DNA from: Lachnospiraceae bacterium
Lineage (GTDB): Bacteria; Bacillota; Clostridia; Lachnospirales; Lachnospiraceae
Direction of reading: 5' to 3'
DNA: 46,848 bases
Assembly (NCBI GenBank): GCA_030523275.1
Contig: JAUNIX010000025.1
Location: 1 to 46,848 of the forward strand
Both the position numbers and the translations under genes were made by a program. This document shows, piece after piece, positions 7,186 to 14,952 of this stretch. The notes under the pieces are model-generated. The model saw only the letters and a program-made list of their open reading frames with translations, did not search any database and was not told the DNA's origin. Each line of letters starts with the position of its first letter. Within the stretch, counting starts at the first letter, position 1.

Positions 7186-8719
7186 ATCACATAGAAAACA
7201 AGTTGAATATTGGAAGCGTAGAGAAACAAAAGCAAGAAAAAATTACATAAAGGATGAAAAAGAATATAAGAAGCAGATTGATGAAATCTACGATTATATG
7301 ATGGATAATATCCAAAAAGAGATAGATAGTTTTTATCGTAAATATGCCAAAGCCGAAGGAATTTCCATGGCAGAGGCAAAGAAAAGAGTTTCTGAACTTG
7401 ATATAAAAGCCTATGAACGTAAAGCGAAAAGGTATGTAAAGAATAAAGACTTTTCTAAAGAAGCTAACGAGGAGATGCGACTTTACAATGCGACGATGAA
7501 GATCAATCGACTAGAGATGCTAAAAGCTAATATAGGATTGGAATTAGTGGATGGATTTGATGAGTTGCAAAAATATTTTGATCAAGCACTGACTGATCGA
7601 ACTCTAAAAGAATTTGAAAGACAGGCAGGGATTCTTGGGAAAACAGTCCAAAATAATGCGAAAATGGCGCATTCGATTGTAAATGCATCTTTTCATAACG
7701 CAACGTTTTCTGACCGGATATGGATGCATCAGGACCTCTTGAAAGTAGAGCTGGATAAGCTGTTAAGGAAAGGAATGATTCAGGGGAAGAATCCGAGAGA
7801 GTTGGCAAGATCACTCAATAAAACATTTCAAGTTGGTCAGCGGAACGCAGAAAGATTAATGATTACTGAGATGGCAAGAGTACAGACGGATGCATCATTT
7901 AAGAGTATGATAGAAAACGGTTTTACACAATATAAATATCTTGCCTGTGGATATGGGGATGTATGCGACACCTGTAAGGTTTTAGATGGAAAGGTATTTA
8001 ATATTTCTGATGGTAAGATTGGGGAGAATGCACCGCCAATGCATCCACATTGTCATTGCACTGTAACACCATATATGGACAGAAAGGCATTTGATGAATG
8101 GTTGGATAGCTATAAAGAACATGGGCTCGATTTTGAAGAATGGAATAGATCAAAAGCTTTTGCAGAAAAAGAGAAGAGCAAACGAAAATACAAGCACAGG
8201 GATACCGCTATCAATGCATCTGAAATTAGTTCCGCAGGATATAGAAGAAAATTTACGGATATTACTGGAGAGAATAAAATTAGCAGGTCACTGTGGGAAA
8301 ACGCGCTTGATATGCTGGAACATCGATCTGGTACAAAATATGAGGATTTGGCTTTTATTGATAGTAAGACGGGAAAATCAGCAATCAATAAAAATTATGA
8401 TAAGGAAAGTACAGCTTCTCCAAGTAAAAAGATGAGAAGCATGCTAAAGAAGGCAGATCCCTATACAATTATTGCAATCCATAATCATCCGGGAAGCAGT
8501 GCGCCGAGCTATTCAGATATCATGGCATGCAGAGACAGAAAATATAAATATGGTCTGATAGTTTGTCATGATGGAAAGATTTATAAGTATTTTGTTGACG
8601 AGGAACGACTTAATATTCCAATGGCTGTATCTGCGCTTGACCGAGTAATGAAAAAGGGATATACTGAAATCACAAGGAAAGAATGCTTAGATGCAGGAAT
8701 CAATTTGGAGGTGTTTTGA
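7175..8719 (+). CDS. MuF head protein fused to a JAMM-like C-terminal toxin-type domain
   Basis: Residues 1 to about 310 are an SPP1 gp7/Mu F-type minor head protein. They end in the cysteine/histidine module CDTCKVLDGK (about 264) and PPMHPHCHCTV (about 287-297). Plain MuF proteins stop near here. This one continues about 200 residues. The extension carries AIHNHPGSSAPSYSD near residues 433-447, close to the metal site of JAMM/RadC-like domains but one residue shorter between HxH and the final Asp, with an upstream Glu (TKYEDLAFID). MuF proteins with variable C-terminal enzyme domains are known as temperate-phage polymorphic toxins, so this tail is probably an effector injected or released with the virion. 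The next gene is placed like an immunity gene. The MuF call is firm; the toxin role is inferred. Confidence 0.85.
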   Translation: MSSKSHRKQVEYWKRRETKARKNYIKDEKEYKKQIDEIYDYMMDNIQKEIDSFYRKYAKAEGISMAEAKKRVSELDIKAYERKAKRYVKNKDFSKEANEEMRLYNATMKINRLEMLKANIGLELVDGFDELQKYFDQALTDRTLKEFERQAGILGKTVQNNAKMAHSIVNASFHNATFSDRIWMHQDLLKVELDKLLRKGMIQGKNPRELARSLNKTFQVGQRNAERLMITEMARVQTDASFKSMIENGFTQYKYLACGYGDVCDTCKVLDGKVFNISDGKIGENAPPMHPHCHCTVTPYMDRKAFDEWLDSYKEHGLDFEEWNRSKAFAEKEKSKRKYKHRDTAINASEISSAGYRRKFTDITGENKISRSLWENALDMLEHRSGTKYEDLAFIDSKTGKSAINKNYDKESTASPSKKMRSMLKKADPYTIIAIHNHPGSSAPSYSDIMACRDRKYKYGLIVCHDGKIYKYFVDEERLNIPMAVSALDRVMKKGYTEITRKECLDAGINLEVF

Positions 8720-8895
8720 TGGTTGACAAGGAAAAAGAATATCAAAGAATTTGTGAAAAACTTGGGTTTATTCCATCAGAATACGAATATGACGGACCAA
8801 TTGCAGAAGATGATACATGGGTAAATCCTTTTTCAGTACTCACAATAGAAGAGAGTGATTTTCTTTGGGAAAACGGATATTTGAACAAGCAATAG
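8719..8895 (+). CDS. Putative immunity protein for the MuF-linked domain
   Basis: ATG at 8719 overlaps the stop of the MuF gene by one base, with GGAGGTG at 8707-8713. The 58-residue product is strongly acidic (YEYDGPIAEDDTWVNPF) and ends the transcription unit at a terminator. A small acidic protein translationally coupled to a polymorphic toxin is the usual immunity layout. I recognise no family, so the role rests on position and charge. It could instead be a head accessory protein. Confidence 0.55.
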   Translation: MVDKEKEYQRICEKLGFIPSEYEYDGPIAEDDTWVNPFSVLTIEESDFLWENGYLNKQ

Positions 8896-8929
8896 ATACC
8901 ACCAGTCAGTAATGATTGGTGGTATTTTT
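8896..8929 (+). terminator. Terminator between the two toxin cassettes
   Basis: ATACCACCA (8896-8904) pairs perfectly with TGGTGGTAT (8917-8925), followed by a T-run. It lies right after the putative immunity gene and before the orphan toxin fragment, so it marks the cassette border. Confidence 0.8.
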
Positions 8930-8940
8930 ATACTAAATTA

Positions 8941-9423
8941 AAAAAAGAAGACAACAAAGATGAAATTTACAGAAGTGCTGCAACATATGAAATCAGAATT
9001 GATAAGAAAGGAAATTCTCGTTATAATAGCCTTGAAAAGACAATATATTTAGCCGATGATTTGGAAGAAGGAGAGGCTATTCACGAATTAGCTCATGTGT
9101 TAGAAAGAGAACTGAATATCTATACAAGAAAAAGTTTTGTAGATGTTCTAAGGGATGGACTTGGTAAATTTGATTTTAGTAATATTGATTATGTGCCAGA
9201 TGAATATGAGAAAACAATATTTGTATTAAAGAATTCAAAATTTGTGAGTAAATATCAAGGAAGATTATACGAAGAAGTGGGCTTTCAAAACGAAGATGGG
9301 GAGTGGAATCAGTATTCCTTAGCAGAATATTTTGCGGAGGGATATAAAGAATACATACTAAATCCAAATCGTTTGAAAAGGAAAGATAAAAAACTATATG
9401 ATTTCATAGAGGGCTTAACATGA
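8941..9423 (+). pseudogene. Orphan zincin (anthrax lethal-factor-like) toxin domain without its MuF head part
   Basis: The frame is open from a stop at 8893-8895 to 9423 but has no credible start for the domain: the first usable codon is TTG at 9061, only seven residues before the active site. The protein shows the zinc protease motif AIHELAHVLE (HExxH). About 95 residues later comes SLAEYFAEGYKEYILNPNRL, supplying the third zinc ligand, followed by KLYDFIEGL. This C-terminal signature matches the ATLF-type zincin effector found at the end of MuF toxins. It looks like a displaced effector tip awaiting recombination onto the MuF gene, or a decayed remnant. It overlaps its own candidate immunity gene by four bases. 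Confidence 0.7.
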
Positions 9424-9629
9424 AGAATGAATTTGAAGAAATGAAAAAAGAATTTATGAGTGTAAAAAATGGGCATGAATGGAATGCGTTTAAAAAGAAA
9501 TACCCACATTATACATTCGAAGACGTGGATAAGGAAATGAGCGAACATTTCAATGAACTTATCAGAAGTGTTGCTACGAAAGAGATGTTGGACAATCCTC
9601 ATATTCATTATGAAGTCAGAAAAAAATGA
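9420..9629 (+). CDS. Candidate immunity protein for the orphan zincin domain
   Basis: ATG at 9420 overlaps the toxin-fragment stop (ATGA), showing translational coupling. The 69-residue product is highly charged and helical (FEEMKKEFMSVKNGHEWNAF; EDVDKEMSEHFNELIRS). No family recognised. It is kept open although the toxin gene has lost its N-terminus. That is expected if the phage still profits from immunity to relatives carrying the zincin, or if the cassette is a recombination reserve. Confidence 0.55.
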   Translation: MKNEFEEMKKEFMSVKNGHEWNAFKKKYPHYTFEDVDKEMSEHFNELIRSVATKEMLDNPHIHYEVRKK

Positions 9630-9655
9630 GATAGTCTTTTGGAGAAAACTTAATT

Positions 9656-9844
9656 ATGGCATATGGAGACATTTATAAAGAATTGACAGTTGAAGAGAAA
9701 GAAAAAATGATTAAAGCAGACATTCCTAAATTTAGATCCACAGGAAAGGCTAATTTGTCAAAAGAAAAGTTGGAACAGGGCAAAAAGGATTTGTTTCGTC
9801 TGATGAAGGAATTCGATAATGATTTGAAAGATGAGGAGGAATAA
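9656..9844 (+). CDS. Small charged hypothetical protein (62 aa)
   Basis: ATG at 9656 follows GGAGA at 9641-9645. The product (MAYGDIYKELTVEEKEKMIK then a Lys/Glu-rich helix) is predicted to be all-helical and soluble, with an acidic end DNDLKDEEE. It sits between the orphan toxin cassette and yjcQ, two bases before the latter, so it may belong to either. It could be a further immunity-type protein. Function unknown. Confidence 0.5.
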   Translation: MAYGDIYKELTVEEKEKMIKADIPKFRSTGKANLSKEKLEQGKKDLFRLMKEFDNDLKDEEE

Positions 9845-9846
9845 TC

Positions 9847-10200
9847 ATGGCTAAAAATGACATGGATGTAATCATATATAAAATATTAAGATATTTATAT
9901 GAATGCATGAAAGAAGGGAAAAGACCAGAACTTAGTGAAATGTGCTGTGATTGTCAGTTATTTAAAATTCCAGAAAGTTATTGGAATCAGATTATACTGG
10001 AATTAGTTGAATCTGGTTATGTACGCGGATTTCTGTATCGAATGACAAAGGATGGATTAATCATAACGATGACGGATTCAGCAGCTATTACAATGAAGGG
10101 CGTTCATTTTTTAGAAGAAAATAGTAGGATGCAGAAAGCAAAGCAGTTTCTTGGAAAAAGTTTTGAAATTGTTCTGGAATCAATAGTGACAATATTATAG
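9847..10200 (+). CDS. YjcQ-family protein (winged-helix-like)
   Basis: The 117-residue product resembles the YjcQ family common in Firmicutes prophages: a helical N-terminus, a repeated winged-helix pattern (NQIILELVESGYVRGFLYRM; DGLIITMTDSAAITMKGVHF) and a closing segment FLEENSRMQKAKQF. The role of the family is unknown; the fold suggests DNA or protein binding. Start ATG at 9847 follows GAGGAGG of the previous gene end. Its stop is followed by a terminator. Confidence 0.75.
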   Translation: MAKNDMDVIIYKILRYLYECMKEGKRPELSEMCCDCQLFKIPESYWNQIILELVESGYVRGFLYRMTKDGLIITMTDSAAITMKGVHFLEENSRMQKAKQFLGKSFEIVLESIVTIL

Positions 10201-10207
10201 TTAGTTG

Positions 10208-10238
10208 ACCATCTGATGAAATGTCAGGTGGTATTTTT
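10208..10238 (+). terminator. Intrinsic terminator after yjcQ
   Basis: ACCATCTGA pairs with TCAGGTGGT (one G-U) around a 7-nt loop, followed by ATTTTT. It separates the toxin/YjcQ block from the Tad2-like gene. Confidence 0.75.
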
Positions 10239-10271
10239 ATACCCATTTTTAAGGAAAGGAAGGTAACGAAA

Positions 10272-10787
10272 ATGAAATTTACAGAAGCACTGAAACACAT
10301 GAAAGCAGGGGAACAAGTCAAGCTACCATCATGGGGTGGATATTGGTATTTAGATTCCGAAAAAGAAACCATTATGATGCACACCAAAGATGGTGAAGAA
10401 TTGGATATTAGAGAAACACAGAGAGTTCTCTACACTCTTTTAAATATTTGCTCTAATGAATGGGTACTTGCAGATGAAAATAATTGTCCGGAACTTGGCG
10501 GAGAAGCGACTTTTAGTTTTGGAGAAGCTATCAAATATTTGAAACGAGGTCTGAAAGTTGCCCGTAAAGGATGGAATGGGAAAGGCGTGTATCTATTCCT
10601 TGGGTACGATATTGAAGTTACAACTGATGCGGACTTAGGGGAATACACAAAAGAGAAATCGGATGGTAGTTATGAAGCTAATATATGCAACTCGGTCTGC
10701 ATGAGAACGGCAGATAAGTCGATTATAGTAGGTTGGTTAGCATCTCAAACAGATATGCTGGCAGATGACTGGGTATTTGTAGATTAG
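10272..10787 (+). CDS. Tad2/DUF2829 protein with two tandem domains (putative Thoeris antagonist)
   Basis: ATG at 10272 follows AAGGAAAGGAAGG; an earlier in-frame start at 10221 lies inside the terminator. The 171-residue protein holds two copies of the same fold. Residues 1-74 run from FTEALKHMKAGEQVKLPSWG to LLNICSNEWVLADE. Residues 80-171 run from FSFGEAIKYLKRGLKVARKG to GWLASQTDMLADDWVFVD. The second is a clear DUF2829 domain; the first is a diverged copy. DUF2829 includes Tad2, which binds cyclic ADP-ribose isomers and silences Thoeris. A fused pair would give both halves of a binding site in one chain. Family is likely; anti-Thoeris activity is inferred. Confidence 0.75.
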   Translation: MKFTEALKHMKAGEQVKLPSWGGYWYLDSEKETIMMHTKDGEELDIRETQRVLYTLLNICSNEWVLADENNCPELGGEATFSFGEAIKYLKRGLKVARKGWNGKGVYLFLGYDIEVTTDADLGEYTKEKSDGSYEANICNSVCMRTADKSIIVGWLASQTDMLADDWVFVD

Positions 10788-10853
10788 GAAGGGAATGGTG
10801 ATCCAATTATCTCCCACTGGCAGGGAAAGCCAGATAGAAAGGAATGATGTTAT

Positions 10854-11141
10854 TTGATTGAATTAGACCTCCTTCAGGACAGAATAACAGTAAAAGGACA
10901 TGCAAATAGTGCGCCACATGGAAAGGATATTATTTGTGCAAGCGTGTCTGTATTAACACAAAATCTGATTAAATCAATCAATGATTTAACAGAAGATAAA
11001 ATTGAATATGAAATATCTCCCGGATGGGTTGATATAAAGTATGGGGATTTATCAGAGAAATCAAGCATTCTGATAGATTCTTTTTTTATTGGCATTTGTG
11101 CAATTGCCAATGAGTATCCAGAAAATATAAAAATTGTTTAA
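10854..11141 (+). CDS. prp: Prp-type cysteine protease, phage copy
   Basis: The 95-residue product matches the Prp family: GHANSAPHGKDIICASVSVL contains the catalytic His (about 16) and Cys (about 28), and LTQNLIKSINDL follows. Prp cleaves the N-terminus of ribosomal protein L27 and, in staphylococcal phages, of scaffold and capsid proteins at an LQxFA motif. Here the next two genes and the major tail gene all start with an LQLFA segment, so this copy is most likely the phage maturation protease. Start is TTG at 10854 with AAGGA upstream; no in-frame ATG exists nearby. Confidence 0.85.
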   Translation: MIELDLLQDRITVKGHANSAPHGKDIICASVSVLTQNLIKSINDLTEDKIEYEISPGWVDIKYGDLSEKSSILIDSFFIGICAIANEYPENIKIV

Positions 11142-11160
11142 GGAAGGAGACAAAATAGAA

Positions 11161-11757
11161 ATGAAACACATGAACAATCATTATGGTCAGTCACAAACTT
11201 TTGGCAGACCTAAAATTAATTTGCAGTTATTTGCAGATGATCCAACAGATCCACTAACAGATCCGCCAGCGGATTCTGAACCGCCAAAGGATCCCGAACC
11301 AAAAAATGACCCACCAGTGGATCCTGACAAACAGTTTACGCAAAAAGATATTGATGATGCGGTAGAAGCAGCCAAAAAAGAAGCAGCAAAACTTGCAAAG
11401 ATGAACGCACAGCAAAAACAAGAATACGAATATGAAAAATTGCAGAAGGAAAATGAAGAAAAAGATGCAAGAATTGCAGAGCTGGAAAAAGAAGCAATGC
11501 GTTCTACGCTTTCCAAACAGGCTGCCGAAATCATGAAGAATGATCATGATATTATAGCTACTCAAGACATGCTCGATTTTGTTGTTGGTGATGACGCTGA
11601 ACAGACAAAAGCTTTGATCGATAAATTGGTGGGAATCATCTTGGAAGATAGAAAGCAGGTTGAAACAGCCAGAGCAACTGGTAGAACACCAAGAACTTAT
11701 AGTAACAATGGAAATACGATGTCAGAAATTGACAAACGTATCGCAAAATATCAGTAA
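11161..11757 (+). CDS. Scaffold protein (GP20-like) with Prp site
   Basis: Internal scaffold for capsid assembly. ATG at 11161 follows AAGGAAGGAG. Residues 1-24 form a leader ending in INLQLFADD, a Prp cleavage motif (cut expected between F and A). Residues 28-62 are Pro/Asp-rich (repeats of TDPP, PKDP). Residues 65-130 are a long Lys/Glu/Ala coiled coil, and the C-terminal part is basic, as needed to bind capsid. Length 198 aa fits the GP20 family. The leader is nearly identical in sequence to that of the capsid gene. Confidence 0.85.
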   Translation: MKHMNNHYGQSQTFGRPKINLQLFADDPTDPLTDPPADSEPPKDPEPKNDPPVDPDKQFTQKDIDDAVEAAKKEAAKLAKMNAQQKQEYEYEKLQKENEEKDARIAELEKEAMRSTLSKQAAEIMKNDHDIIATQDMLDFVVGDDAEQTKALIDKLVGIILEDRKQVETARATGRTPRTYSNNGNTMSEIDKRIAKYQ

Positions 11758-11770
11758 AGGAGAATGAAAG

Positions 11771-12730
11771 ATGAAACATATGAACAATCATTATGGACAG
11801 TCCAAAATCTTTAAAAGACAAGGATTAGATTTGCAGTTATTTGCAGATGGTGATAACAATGATTTGCCAGCAAGAAGTTATCAGTTAGAGTTTAAGAAAC
11901 TGTTAGAAGTTGTATTTAAGAAGCAGTCTTATTTTTCAGATTTCTTTGGAGGTGCAATCGAAGCACTAGATGGAGTACAGGAAAATGAAACTGCATTTTA
12001 TGTTAAAACTTCTGATATCCCTGTTGTGGTTGGTACAGAGTATAAGAAGGATGCAAATACTGCATTTGGAACAGGTACGGCTAATTCTAGCAGATTTGGA
12101 AACAGAACAGAGGTTATTTACACAAATACTCCTGTTAAATATACATGGGAATGGGTATTTCATGAAGGAATTGATCGCCATACAGTAAATAATAATTTTG
12201 ATGCAGCCATTGCCGATCGATTAGAATTACAGGCAAGAGCAAAGACCGCAACTTTTAATTCCCATCATGGAAAATTCATTTCTGAATCTGCAGCAGAGAC
12301 GAAAACGCTTCCAGATTTTACATCAGACAATGTTTTGAAATTGTTTGATGAATTATCTGCATATTTTAATAACATTGAAGCAATCGGAACAAAGAAAGCG
12401 AAAGTAAACTCTAGTCTTTACAATGCTATCGTAAACCATCCTTTGATGACGACTGCTAAGAATTCTGCAGCAAGTGTGGCAGAAAATGAAGTGACAAAAT
12501 TTAAAGGATTTCTTATAGAAGAAGTTCCGGATGGATTATTTCAGACAAATGAATGCTGTTATGCCTATATTGCAGGAGTTGGTAAAGCATTTACCGGTAT
12601 TAATACAGCAAGAACAATTGAATCTGAGGATTTTGATGGAGTTGCATTACAGGGTGCTGGAAAAGCTGGGGAATATATTTTACCAGATAACAAGAAAGCA
12701 GTAGTAAAAGCAACAGTAACTGGAGCATAG
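11771..12730 (+). CDS. Major capsid protein with Prp site
   Basis: Builds the capsid shell. It starts MKHMNNHYGQSKIFKRQ and reaches LDLQLFADG at about residues 20-28, so mature protein should begin at the Ala after the Phe. The remaining 290 residues are typical of HK97-fold capsids of Firmicutes siphophages: FKKLLEVVFKKQSYFSDFFG (spine helix region), KYTWEWVFHEGIDRHTVNN, and an A-domain-like end. It follows scaffold after 13 bases with AAAGGAG. The family call is based on position, length and pattern. Confidence 0.85.
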   Translation: MKHMNNHYGQSKIFKRQGLDLQLFADGDNNDLPARSYQLEFKKLLEVVFKKQSYFSDFFGGAIEALDGVQENETAFYVKTSDIPVVVGTEYKKDANTAFGTGTANSSRFGNRTEVIYTNTPVKYTWEWVFHEGIDRHTVNNNFDAAIADRLELQARAKTATFNSHHGKFISESAAETKTLPDFTSDNVLKLFDELSAYFNNIEAIGTKKAKVNSSLYNAIVNHPLMTTAKNSAASVAENEVTKFKGFLIEEVPDGLFQTNECCYAYIAGVGKAFTGINTARTIESEDFDGVALQGAGKAGEYILPDNKKAVVKATVTGA

Positions 12731-12740
12731 GAGGTACAGT

Positions 12741-12995
12741 ATGTATAAAGTAATAAAAGGATTTCATGATCTGGAAGATTCGAAAAAGACAAAAACAGGG
12801 ACTATTTACCATGAATACAAAGTTGGAGATATTTATCCTAGAAAAGGACTAAAACCGTCGAAAGTTCGAATTAATGAGCTTTTAGGCAGCGATAACAAGC
12901 AGAATACTCCGCTGATTGAATTAGTGGAAGATGAAAAGGCTACTCCCCAAGGAACAATTGCAAAGAAAACTGAGGTAAATAAATCCGACAAATAA
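12741..12995 (+). CDS. Small head-tail region protein (84 aa)
   Basis: ATG at 12741 follows GGAGG. The product starts YKVIKGFHDLEDSKKTKTGT and contains YKVGDIYPRKG, a small beta-rich pattern often seen in proteins encoded directly after the capsid gene in clostridial phages. Its tail is Lys/Glu-rich and probably disordered. It may decorate the capsid or serve as a minor head protein. No enzymatic motif. Confidence 0.6.
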   Translation: MYKVIKGFHDLEDSKKTKTGTIYHEYKVGDIYPRKGLKPSKVRINELLGSDNKQNTPLIELVEDEKATPQGTIAKKTEVNKSDK

Positions 12996-13007
12996 GAAGG
13001 TGTTGGC

Positions 13008-13343
13008 TTGGAACTTTTATTAGAACAACTAGAAAACCTGCTCGGTATAACAGAATCGGATCCAGAGACGGATAAGAAATTAATGTGGATTTTAGAATCT
13101 TCAAAGGCAAGACTAAAACTTTTGCTCGGAGGAATTGAACCTCCAGAGGAATTAAATCACATCATTATTGAAGTTTCGGTTATCCGATTTAATCGCATAG
13201 GCTCTGAGGGGCTCACATCCCATACAGTTGAGGGCGAGAGCCAAACTTGGAATGATGGTGATTTTTCGGGATTCGAGGATGAAATTGAATCGTTTTTGGA
13301 TGCTCAAACGGAAACAAAGAAAGGACGGGTAAGATTTTTATGA
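13008..13343 (+). CDS. Head-tail connector (gp6/gp15-like adaptor)
   Basis: Start TTG at 13008 behind GAAGGTG. The 111-residue protein is mostly helical at the N-terminus (LEQLENLLGITESDPETDKK, ARLKLLLGG) and fits the Phage_connect/gp6-like family that forms a ring under the portal. It overlaps the next gene by four bases. The conserved DGDFSGFEDEIESFLD end is typical of the family in Firmicutes. Confidence 0.75.
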   Translation: MELLLEQLENLLGITESDPETDKKLMWILESSKARLKLLLGGIEPPEELNHIIIEVSVIRFNRIGSEGLTSHTVEGESQTWNDGDFSGFEDEIESFLDAQTETKKGRVRFL

Positions 13344-13642
13344 GATTTGACATACCAGTATATTTCCAGACGGTAAAACAAGGTGAATACGATGCTTCTA
13401 CCGGAAATTATGGAGAAGACATCATAGAGGAAATAAAGCGATATGCAGATGTAACAAGTGCTGGTACTGAAACATTAAATCTTGTCTATGGAGGAATAAA
13501 GCAGGGAATTGTAGTAATTCGCTTACAAAATCATTACGATAAGCCATTTGACCAGATCAGAATCGGCAAACAGGTATATCGTGTTGATTTTTCAAGAAAA
13601 CTTAGAAATAAACACACATTTGTGGCAAGTGAGGTGCAGTGA
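13340..13642 (+). CDS. Head-tail joining protein (head closure / minor capsid type)
   Basis: The 100-residue beta-rich product starts MRFDIPVYFQTVKQGEYDAS and contains YADVTSAGTETLNLVYGGIK, the pattern of head-tail stopper proteins in this syntenic slot. It would plug the connector and join head to tail. It overlaps both neighbours by one to four bases. The family is inferred from synteny and pattern. Confidence 0.65.
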   Translation: MRFDIPVYFQTVKQGEYDASTGNYGEDIIEEIKRYADVTSAGTETLNLVYGGIKQGIVVIRLQNHYDKPFDQIRIGKQVYRVDFSRKLRNKHTFVASEVQ

Positions 13643-14019
13643 TGGCATATAAGATTAAGATGGAATGTAATGGGCTCGAAGAACTGCAAATTAAATTAAA
13701 GGGAAATTGTAATCTGACTCCTTTCAAAGATGTTGTAAGAATTAATGGGCGCGAGCTGGATGAAAAAATAAAAAGAAATGCAGAATTTAAGGGTCATTTT
13801 GAAGGAAATAAGTTTGTTAAGCCGACTGGAAGAACAAAAGATAGTATTAACCTTAGTATTGAGGATGGAGGGTTGACAGCAAAAACTGGTCCAACAACAG
13901 AATATGCTCCGTATGTGGAAGAGGGCACGCGCCGCATGGCGGCACAACCTTTTGTACGGCCTGCATTTAATGAGCAAAAAGAAATATTTAAGAAAGATTT
14001 AAAGAAACTTGTAAGGTGA
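13642..14019 (+). CDS. HK97 gp10-like tail-joining protein
   Basis: ATG at 13642 overlaps the previous stop. The 125-residue protein has the gp10 signature: an N-terminal GLEELQIKLKG, TGRTKDSINLSIEDGGLTAK, TEYAPYVEEGTRRMAAQPFV and a helical end. This family completes the neck or tail end in HK97-type siphophages. Length and place fit well. Confidence 0.85.
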   Translation: MAYKIKMECNGLEELQIKLKGNCNLTPFKDVVRINGRELDEKIKRNAEFKGHFEGNKFVKPTGRTKDSINLSIEDGGLTAKTGPTTEYAPYVEEGTRRMAAQPFVRPAFNEQKEIFKKDLKKLVR

Positions 14020-14024
14020 TATTT

Positions 14025-14408
14025 ATGGATCCACAACAAGAATTATTCACAGAATTACTATTAAAAATCAAAGAACTGGGATATGACGTTTATGATGGTT
14101 TTTTACCACCAGAAGGAACGCCATATCCTTTTGTTTATTTAGCAGATGTAAGGCAAAGTGATCATGCAAATAAGACGGCTGTCTTTGGAAATGTATATAC
14201 AACAATCCATGTATGGTCGAATAATCCAAAGCGACGTGGTGAGGTGTCAGCATTTCTTCTGGACATTAAAACTTTGTGCAGAAAGATTGAGCATACAAAA
14301 AACTTTGCTTGGATGCTTGTAAATGTAAATCAAAGAATTTTGCCTGATAACACGACAAAGGAGCCACTTTTGCATGGAGTATTAGAAGTAGAGTTTAAAT
14401 TTAGCTAG
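14025..14408 (+). CDS. Tail terminator/completion protein (gp17/DUF3168-like)
   Basis: ATG at 14025 follows AAGGTGATA. The 127-residue product (QQELFTELLLKIKELGYDVY, PPEGTPYPFVYLADV, NVYTTIHVWSNNPKRRGEVS) resembles tail completion proteins that end the tail tube at the head-proximal side. The next gene is the major tail protein, as expected. Family assigned by pattern and synteny. Confidence 0.75.
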   Translation: MDPQQELFTELLLKIKELGYDVYDGFLPPEGTPYPFVYLADVRQSDHANKTAVFGNVYTTIHVWSNNPKRRGEVSAFLLDIKTLCRKIEHTKNFAWMLVNVNQRILPDNTTKEPLLHGVLEVEFKFS

Positions 14409-14424
14409 GAAAGGAGAATGAGAT

Positions 14425-14952
14425 ATGAAGCATATTGATTTACAGCTTTTTGCAGAGGCTGTACAAGGAAAGAAAATCGTGTATTTATACCGCATTAAGA
14501 AAGATGCTGCAACGCAGGATGGAACGACATTAGCGTTTACAACAGAAAATGGAAGAACGAAGAGTAAGGATGCAGATTCTACTGCAACAAAAGATGGTTC
14601 TATCCGTACCCCGGGAACGGCGGAGGTAGAGATTACGGCAACTTCTATTTTGGCCAAGGGTGATGAAATGATCGATAAGTTAGAAGATGCCTTAGACAAT
14701 GATGAACTCATTGAAATCTGGGAGGCAAATCTTTCGGAGCCGGCAGCGACCGGAAACAATAAGTTTAAGGGAATGTATTTCCAAGGATACTTAACAGAGC
14801 TGGAAAAAACTTCAAACGCAGAAGACTTTGTTGAATGTTCGCTTACGTTTGGTGTAAACGAAAGTGGTGTTCGTGGAGATGTTACAGTTTCTGTAGAGCA
14901 GCAAGAAATTGCAAATTATGCATTCGTGGATACGCCAAAAACAGGAGCTTAA
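14425..14952 (+). CDS. Major tail tube protein with Prp-like N-terminus
   Basis: The 175-residue product is beta-rich and fits phi13/TP901-1-type tail tube proteins (VYLYRIKKDAATQDGTTLAF; STATKDGSIRTPGTAEVEIT). The N-terminus MKHIDLQLFAEA carries the same LQLFA motif as scaffold and capsid, immediately at residues 5-10, so Prp would remove about nine residues. Tail tube cleavage by Prp is less documented than capsid cleavage, so this is a prediction. A terminator follows at once. Confidence 0.85.
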   Translation: MKHIDLQLFAEAVQGKKIVYLYRIKKDAATQDGTTLAFTTENGRTKSKDADSTATKDGSIRTPGTAEVEITATSILAKGDEMIDKLEDALDNDELIEIWEANLSEPAATGNNKFKGMYFQGYLTELEKTSNAEDFVECSLTFGVNESGVRGDVTVSVEQQEIANYAFVDTPKTGA

